60,049 nt of DNA, from contig LNEC01000021.1 in NCBI GenBank assembly GCA_001464035.1, positions 1-60,049 of the forward strand. The letters run 5' to 3'. Within the stretch, counting starts at the first letter, position 1. Every line of letters starts with the position of its first letter. Positions 55,665 to 60,049 of the stretch are shown one piece after another. Made by a program: the position numbers and the translations under genes. This stretch comes from Bradyrhizobiaceae bacterium Ga0074131 (GTDB lineage: Bacteria; Pseudomonadota; Alphaproteobacteria; Rhizobiales; Xanthobacteraceae). The notes under the pieces are model-generated. The model was not told the origin of the DNA and did no database searches. It saw only the letters and a program-made list of their open reading frames with translations.

Positions 55665-56153
55665 ATGGCCGCGAGAATCATGATCCTGAACGGACCGAAT
55701 TTGAATTACCTGGGTATCCGGGAGCCCCACATCTATGGCTCGACGACGCTTGGGGAAATCGAGGCGAGCTGCCAGCAACTCGCAAGCTACCTCGGAATCA
55801 CGGTTTCGTTTCACCAGTCCAATCTCGAAGGTGAACTCGTCAATCTGATCCAGTCGGCGCACGGCAGCGCCGATGCCATCATCATGAACCCCGCCGCCTA
55901 TTCGTTCACCTCGATCGCCCTGATCGACGCCCTGAAGATCTTCGAAGGGCCGAAGATCGAGGTTCATATCTCGAATATTCACGCCAGAGACGAGTTGCAC
56001 CGGCATTCGATCACGTCGACCGCGTCCACCGCCGTGATCTGCGGCCTCGGCCCCTATGGATACGTTGCAGCAATACTGGCCGCCGTGCAAAAGCTTGGGA
56101 AACTGCCGGCTGCGGTGCCGGCGTCGCTGCACGGCCTGCGGGCGACCAACTAA
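55665..56153 (+). CDS. Type II 3-dehydroquinate dehydratase-like protein
   Basis: 162 aa from ATG 55665. Family motifs: LNGPNLNYLGIREPHIYG with the flexible-loop Arg and the catalytic Tyr, and EVHISNIHARDELHRHSITS with the catalytic His. The middle motif reads MNPAAYSFTSIALIDAL, where AroQ enzymes have NAGAYTHTSIALRDAL. The substrate-contacting His is Phe, and the following Arg is Ile. The protein could still be a dehydratase acting on a modified ligand, or a catabolic dehydroquinase (QuiB-like) for quinate/shikimate. The catabolic setting argues against it being the biosynthetic aroQ. Confidence 0.78.
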   Translation: MAARIMILNGPNLNYLGIREPHIYGSTTLGEIEASCQQLASYLGITVSFHQSNLEGELVNLIQSAHGSADAIIMNPAAYSFTSIALIDALKIFEGPKIEVHISNIHARDELHRHSITSTASTAVICGLGPYGYVAAILAAVQKLGKLPAAVPASLHGLRATN

Positions 56154-56172
56154 GCTTGAGGAGGATACGACG

Positions 56173-56829
56173 ATGCGTGGAGACGGTTTCCTTGCGATCT
56201 GGAGCGATGTCGAGCGGTCGAATCTGACCGATTATCGCCACTGGCTGACGCGCGAGCACACCACGGAGCGGGTGACCACCGAGGGATTCCTCGCCAATCG
56301 CGTGTTCCGCGCGGATCGCGCCGACATCGAGCGCTTCTTCATTCTCTACGAACTGCAAACGCCTGAAGTGCTCGATGGGCCGGCCTATCTCGCGCGCCTC
56401 AACGCGCCGACGCCCTGGTCGCAACGGATCATGCCCCAACTCGGCAACTTCGTTCGCGGCGGCGGCGTGGTGACGGCCCGGGCCGGGCGGGGGGAGGGTT
56501 CCACCGTCGTCGCGCTGCGCATCGAACGCCTGCCGGAAGCACCCCAAGGTTTGGCCGATGATATTGCCGCGCTCGATGGCATCGCCGCGGTGCAGATCGG
56601 CGCGACCGATATCGCGAGGACGTCGGTGCCGACAGTCGAAAAAGGCATGCGGCAGAATGAAGGACTGTTCGCCGGGCTGCTGCTGATCGAAGCGCTCGAC
56701 GAGCCATCGCTTCGCGCCGCCGTGCGCCGGGCGGCCGAAATGACGCCGGATGTGCTTGGCGATGTCGGCGATCCCGAGATCTATCGAGGCATCTTCGCGC
56801 TGGATAAGCGCATCGCAGGAAGCGAATAG
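56173..56829 (+). CDS. Conserved hypothetical protein of the dioxygenase cluster
   Basis: 218 aa from ATG 56173, behind GAGGAGG. Not recognised with certainty. The sequence falls into two similar-sized halves, each with a strand-helix-strand look: FLAIWSDVERSNLTDYRHWL with FFILYELQTPEVLDGPAYLA, then VALRIERLPEAPQGLADDIA with GLLLIEALDEPSLRAAVRRA. That resembles a duplicated ferredoxin-like (dimeric alpha-beta barrel) fold, as in small enzymes or ligand binders of aromatic pathways. There is no signal peptide. It follows the dehydroquinase-like gene by 19 bases and precedes the dioxygenase gene by 70. Confidence 0.65.
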   Translation: MRGDGFLAIWSDVERSNLTDYRHWLTREHTTERVTTEGFLANRVFRADRADIERFFILYELQTPEVLDGPAYLARLNAPTPWSQRIMPQLGNFVRGGGVVTARAGRGEGSTVVALRIERLPEAPQGLADDIAALDGIAAVQIGATDIARTSVPTVEKGMRQNEGLFAGLLLIEALDEPSLRAAVRRAAEMTPDVLGDVGDPEIYRGIFALDKRIAGSE

Positions 56830-56899
56830 CGCCGTCCCTTTCGTCACCGATTGATTCATATTAGCGTCTCTCTCGCGGCCGCCAGCCGAGGAGTGCGCC

Positions 56900-57793
56900 A
56901 TGATCATCGAACGTCAGCAGGATGTCACGGTTGCCGCTGAAACGGTGATGGAACAGACGTCCGACCCGCGATTGCGGGAAATCATGGTCTCGCTCGTCAG
57001 GCACCTGCATGGTTTTGTTCGCGACGTTCGCCTGACCGAGGCGGAATTCCGCGAAGCCGCCGCGGTTCTCGGCGAACTCGGCAAGCTCACCACCGACACG
57101 CACAATGAAATCATCCTGATGGCTGGCTCGCTCGGCGTTTCCTCCCTGGTATGCCTGCTGAACAATGGCGATCAGGGCAATACCGAAACCGCGCAATCGC
57201 TGCTCGGACCGTTCTGGCGGTTGAACTCTCCACGGGTTGCGAACGGCGGCTCCATCGTCCGGTCCGATACGCCGGGCGCGCCGATGTTCGTCACCGCCCG
57301 CGTGGTGGACCGTGCCGGCCATCCGGTTGCCGAGGCGGAAGTGGATGTCTGGCACGCATCACCGGTCGGTCTTTACGAAAATCAGGATCCCGAACAGGCG
57401 GAGATGAACCTGCGCGGGAAGTTTACGACCGATGCCGATGGACGCTTCTGGTTCCGTTCGGTGATGATGACCGGTTATCCGATTCCGACCGATGGCGTGG
57501 TCGGCCGTCTGTTGAAGCTGCAGAACAGGCATCCCTATCGACCGGCGCATCTCCACGCGCTGATCTTCAAGCCGGGTTTCAAGGTTCTGATCTCACAGGT
57601 CTATGATCCCGCCGACCCGCACCTCGACAGCGATGTGCAGTTTGGCGTGACGAAGCCGCTGATCGGCAATTTCGTGCGTCATGAAGAGCCCCATCCGACC
57701 GAAGCCGACGTCGGCCCGCCCTGGTATTCGCTCGACTACGTCTACCGGATCGAACCAGGCGACGCCGTGCTTCCACGCCCGCCCATCAAGTGA
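56900..57793 (+). CDS. Intradiol ring-cleavage dioxygenase (hydroxyquinol/catechol 1,2-type)
   Basis: 297 aa from ATG 56900, with GAGGAG upstream. The helical N-terminal dimerisation domain (1-100) precedes the beta-sandwich catalytic domain. The four Fe(III) ligands are visible: Tyr159 in VGLYENQD, Tyr193 in MTGYPIPTDG, His217 and His219 in YRPAHLHAL. The TGYPIPTDGPV-like motif and LRGKFTTDADGRF segment resemble hydroxyquinol 1,2-dioxygenases, which make maleylacetate. Catechol 1,2-activity remains possible. It is the ring-opening step of the local cluster. Confidence 0.9.
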   Translation: MIIERQQDVTVAAETVMEQTSDPRLREIMVSLVRHLHGFVRDVRLTEAEFREAAAVLGELGKLTTDTHNEIILMAGSLGVSSLVCLLNNGDQGNTETAQSLLGPFWRLNSPRVANGGSIVRSDTPGAPMFVTARVVDRAGHPVAEAEVDVWHASPVGLYENQDPEQAEMNLRGKFTTDADGRFWFRSVMMTGYPIPTDGVVGRLLKLQNRHPYRPAHLHALIFKPGFKVLISQVYDPADPHLDSDVQFGVTKPLIGNFVRHEEPHPTEADVGPPWYSLDYVYRIEPGDAVLPRPPIK

Positions 57794-57824
57794 CAGAGTG
57801 GCTATCCACGGAACCAGGGCTGCC

Positions 57825-58829
57825 ATGACATTCCCCAATTGCGCCGTCTCGCGGTTCTCGGTCCCGATGTCGATGGCTGTGCTGGTGCTGGTGTCGCTCG
57901 CCCTGCCCCAGCGCGATGCCTTTGCGGAGACCAGATACCCGGGCAAGGCCGTGCGCATCGTCTTGCCGTTTGCCGCCGGAGGCGTTGCCGATATTACCGC
58001 GCGCGTGGTCGCGGATCGGCTCGGCGTGAAGTTTGCCGGGCGCTTCTACGTTGAGAACCAGCCCGGCGCGGGCGGCATTGCCGCGGCCCGCACGGTGATC
58101 GCCTCGCCGCCCGACGGGCATACCCTGGCACTGCTGTCGAACGGAACCGCGATCAGCGTCTCGTTGTTCAGCAACTTGCCGTACGATCCGTTGAAGGATT
58201 TTGCGCCGATTTCGAGTCTGGGCTTTTTCGACTTCATCTTCGCGACAAGCGCTGACTCGCCATTCAAGACGCTGGCGGACCTGATTGCCGCCGCCAAGGC
58301 GAAACCGGGGTCGCTCAATGTCGGCACCATCAACGTCGGCAGCACGCAGAACTTGTCGGCTGAGCTGTTCAGGACCGCGGCAGAACTCGATTTCGTGATC
58401 ATTCCTCACCGGAGCACGCCCGAGGTCCTGGTGTCGACCATCCAGGGCAATCTCGGCCTGATGATCGACAGCTACTCGGCGATGAAGGGCAATCTCGCCG
58501 ACGGCAAAATCCGGGCGCTTGCGGCGACGGGTCCGGCGCGGTCGGCCGGCACGCCGGATATCGCTACCGTGCAGGAAGCCGGCGTTGCCGATTACGACGT
58601 CGTCTCCTGGAATGCGCTGTTCGCTCCCGCCGGGACGCCGCCGGAGATCACGACCGCGCTCAATCAGGCCCTGCAGGAAGTTCTCGCCGAGCCGGACGTC
58701 AAGAAGCGGCTTCTCGAACTTGGCATCGAGGCCAAAGCGAGCACGCCTGAGGAAATATCCGCCAGGCTGAGATCCGATATCGACAAGTGGCGGGAGGTGA
58801 TCGAGAAGGCGGGGATTCAGAAGCAATAG
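57825..58829 (+). CDS. TctC/Bug-family periplasmic solute receptor
   Basis: 334 aa from ATG 57825. Signal peptide (VPMSMAVLVLVSLALPQRDAFA, cleaved near residue 30), then TRYPGKAVRIVLPFAAGGVAD and VENQPGAGGIAAARTVIASP, the two ligand-binding stretches of Bug proteins. The GTG at 57791 region and longer frames are less likely. It lies 31 bases after the dioxygenase gene and 7 before the LysR gene. As with the 43180 receptor, no TctAB genes are adjacent. It presumably binds the aromatic or carboxylic substrate of the cluster. Confidence 0.87.
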   Translation: MTFPNCAVSRFSVPMSMAVLVLVSLALPQRDAFAETRYPGKAVRIVLPFAAGGVADITARVVADRLGVKFAGRFYVENQPGAGGIAAARTVIASPPDGHTLALLSNGTAISVSLFSNLPYDPLKDFAPISSLGFFDFIFATSADSPFKTLADLIAAAKAKPGSLNVGTINVGSTQNLSAELFRTAAELDFVIIPHRSTPEVLVSTIQGNLGLMIDSYSAMKGNLADGKIRALAATGPARSAGTPDIATVQEAGVADYDVVSWNALFAPAGTPPEITTALNQALQEVLAEPDVKKRLLELGIEAKASTPEEISARLRSDIDKWREVIEKAGIQKQ

Positions 58830-58836
58830 GACCACC

Positions 58837-59739
58837 ATGAACCTCAGGCAGCTCGAATACTTCGTGCAAGTGGCCGAGCTCGGTAGCTTCAGCAAGGCGG
58901 CACGCGTGCTCGACATCGCACAGCCGGCGCTCAGCCGCCAGGTGCGCAGCCTGGAGATGGAACTGCGCCAGCAGCTGTTCCTTCGCAACGGCCGCGGCGT
59001 CGCCTTGACCGACGCGGGCAAGCGATTGTTCGACCATAGCGTCGCGGTTCTGCAACTGATGGCGCACGCGCGCGAGGATCTGGGCGCGAGCCGCGACGAG
59101 CCGGTCGGGCGGGTGACCATAGGGTTGCCGCCGAGCATCGGCCGCCAGCTCACGCTGCCCCTGATCGACCGCTTCAAGAAAGAGCTTCCCGCCGCCAGGC
59201 TGGCCATCGTCGAAGGGCTGTCCACCCACATCGTCGAATGGGTCACTACCGGCCGCATCGATATCGGTCTGGTCTACAACCCCGAGGCGCAGGCGGGGCT
59301 GGAGATCACGCCATTGCTGCAGGAGCCGCTCGGGCTGGTGAGCCGCGCGGCCAAGGCCAAGCGCAAGCCGGCGGCGCTGCCGCTGCCGATGAAGGACCTG
59401 CCGCGCTACCCGCTGATCGTGCCGGAGCGGGTCCATGCGATGCGCCGCCTGCTCGAAACCCAGGCGGCGCTGGCCGGCATCAAGCTCGATATCGCCTGGG
59501 AGGTGTCGAGCGTCGCCTCGATCATCGATCTGGTCTGCGCCGGCTACGGTCACGCCGTGCTCACCGCCAGCGGCGTGGCGGCGTCGTCACGCGCCGGCGA
59601 ACTCGTGGTGCGCCGGCTGACCGATCCGGCGCCGGTCAGCGTGCTTTGCCTGGCGGTCTCGGCGCACAAGCGGCCCACGCCGCTGGCGCTGCGTGCGATG
59701 CGGCTGCTGACCGAACTGGTGCGCGGGCTGCCGGCTTGA
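58837..59739 (+). CDS. LysR-family transcriptional regulator
   Basis: 300 aa from ATG 58837. N-terminal winged helix: MNLRQLEYFVQVAELGSFSK, AARVLDIAQPALSRQVRSLE, then RNGRGVALTDAGKRLFDHS. The C-terminal periplasmic-binding-like effector domain is at 90-295 (VGRVTIGLPPSIGRQLTLPL, RIDIGLVYNP). It is in the same direction as the genes it probably controls, just after the TctC gene, rather than divergent, which is less usual for LysR regulators. It resembles Nac/CbbR-like sensors of aromatic or nitrogen cues, and the ligand is unknown. Confidence 0.87.
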   Translation: MNLRQLEYFVQVAELGSFSKAARVLDIAQPALSRQVRSLEMELRQQLFLRNGRGVALTDAGKRLFDHSVAVLQLMAHAREDLGASRDEPVGRVTIGLPPSIGRQLTLPLIDRFKKELPAARLAIVEGLSTHIVEWVTTGRIDIGLVYNPEAQAGLEITPLLQEPLGLVSRAAKAKRKPAALPLPMKDLPRYPLIVPERVHAMRRLLETQAALAGIKLDIAWEVSSVASIIDLVCAGYGHAVLTASGVAASSRAGELVVRRLTDPAPVSVLCLAVSAHKRPTPLALRAMRLLTELVRGLPA

Positions 59740-59867
59740 AGTCTCTCCGGCATGGCTCGGGGCTTCCACCCATGCCGGAACGTGATAGCTGTTAGAAATG
59801 GCGAATGGTGGCGGCGCCGCCGTCGAACCGCCAGAATGGAAGCGTCCACATCACCGGGTCTACCGCC

Positions 59868-60049
59868 ATGCAAACCGCGATTCCCTGCCTGTTTATGCGC
59901 GGAGGGACCTCGCGCGGCCCGTTCTTCCATGCCGCCGACCTGCCCGCCGATATCCCGACCCGCGACAAGGTGCTGCTGGCGGTGATGGGATCGCCCGACA
60001 AGCGCCAGATCGACGGGCTTGGCGGCGCGCATCCGCTCACCAGCAAGGT
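59868..60049 (+). CDS. galD: 4-oxalomesaconate tautomerase (PrpF family), 3' end outside the window
   Basis: The first 60 residues only: MQTAIPCLFMRGGTSRGPFF, then PADIPTRDKVLLAVMGSPDK and IDGLGGAHPLTSK. MRGGTSRG is the PrpF-family N-terminal motif. The MQTAIPCLFMRGGTSRGPFF form is the one I associate with GalD, which isomerises 4-oxalomesaconate in gallate and protocatechuate 4,5-cleavage pathways. The gene continues past 60049. ATG 59868 has no strong ribosome site. A GGCGGCGCCGCC palindrome lies about 50 bases upstream. Confidence 0.75.
   Translation, partial: MQTAIPCLFMRGGTSRGPFFHAADLPADIPTRDKVLLAVMGSPDKRQIDGLGGAHPLTSK

Overview
The window is high-GC alphaproteobacterial DNA, most likely from Bradyrhizobium or a close relative in the Nitrobacteraceae. 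This rests on three things: several very small proteins of a type I know from Bradyrhizobium (a CPDC/CIDC zinc ribbon, an MSKRSDYF-type peptide, an MRQTIEEKWHQQ-type peptide); intergenic inverted repeats of the GTCATTGCGAGC, CATTCCGGG and CCCCTCCCCGCC kinds; and a catabolic gene content rich in acyl-CoA dehydrogenases, Bug/TctC receptors and Baeyer-Villiger monooxygenases. No rRNA, tRNA, CRISPR array or intact transposase was found.

Region 1 (1-7.9 kb) is accessory and partly decayed. It holds a probably truncated membrane protein, a large serine recombinase, two tiny genes in a row, a possible relic of insertion-sequence ends, a small conserved ORF, a zinc-finger pseudogene with both a frameshift and a nonsense mutation, a LysM protein flanked by 27-nt direct repeats, a DUF2786 protein and a CPA1 antiporter.

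Region 2 (8.1-17.3 kb) is catabolic. A type I Baeyer-Villiger monooxygenase lies divergent from an HSL-type alpha/beta hydrolase. A NitT/TauT-type ABC importer operon lies divergent from an MR/MLE enolase-superfamily enzyme, a GMC oxidoreductase and a HutC-type GntR regulator. A 22-nt palindrome sits between the two divergent units.

Region 3 (17.4-25.0 kb) holds a UvrD-like helicase, a coiled-coil protein, a recQ gene broken exactly at its DEAH box, a glycosyltransferase with an RmlC-like cupin, and a small cytochrome c.

Region 4 (25.2-30.8 kb) is mtnP-mtnA followed by a fused class II aldolase/short-chain dehydrogenase. This looks like a compact route from methylthioadenosine to DHAP plus a two-carbon thio-aldehyde. 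A HAD hydrolase and a trypsin-like protease follow.

Region 5 (30.9-53.8 kb) is an acyl-CoA island: a second monooxygenase, two acyl-CoA synthetases, four acyl-CoA dehydrogenases, a GST, an AraC regulator, a BKACE enzyme, an orphan TctC receptor and a two-subunit biotin-dependent acyl-CoA carboxylase. mutS and a PcaF-type thiolase follow.

Region 6 (53.9 kb to the end) looks like an aromatic or hydroaromatic catabolic cluster: an FAD dehydrogenase, a type II dehydroquinase-like protein with an altered active site, an unknown protein, an intradiol ring-cleavage dioxygenase, a TctC receptor, a LysR regulator and the start of a 4-oxalomesaconate tautomerase gene. The clearest surprises are the recQ deletion, the fused methylthioribulose-phosphate aldolase candidate and the altered dehydroquinase.
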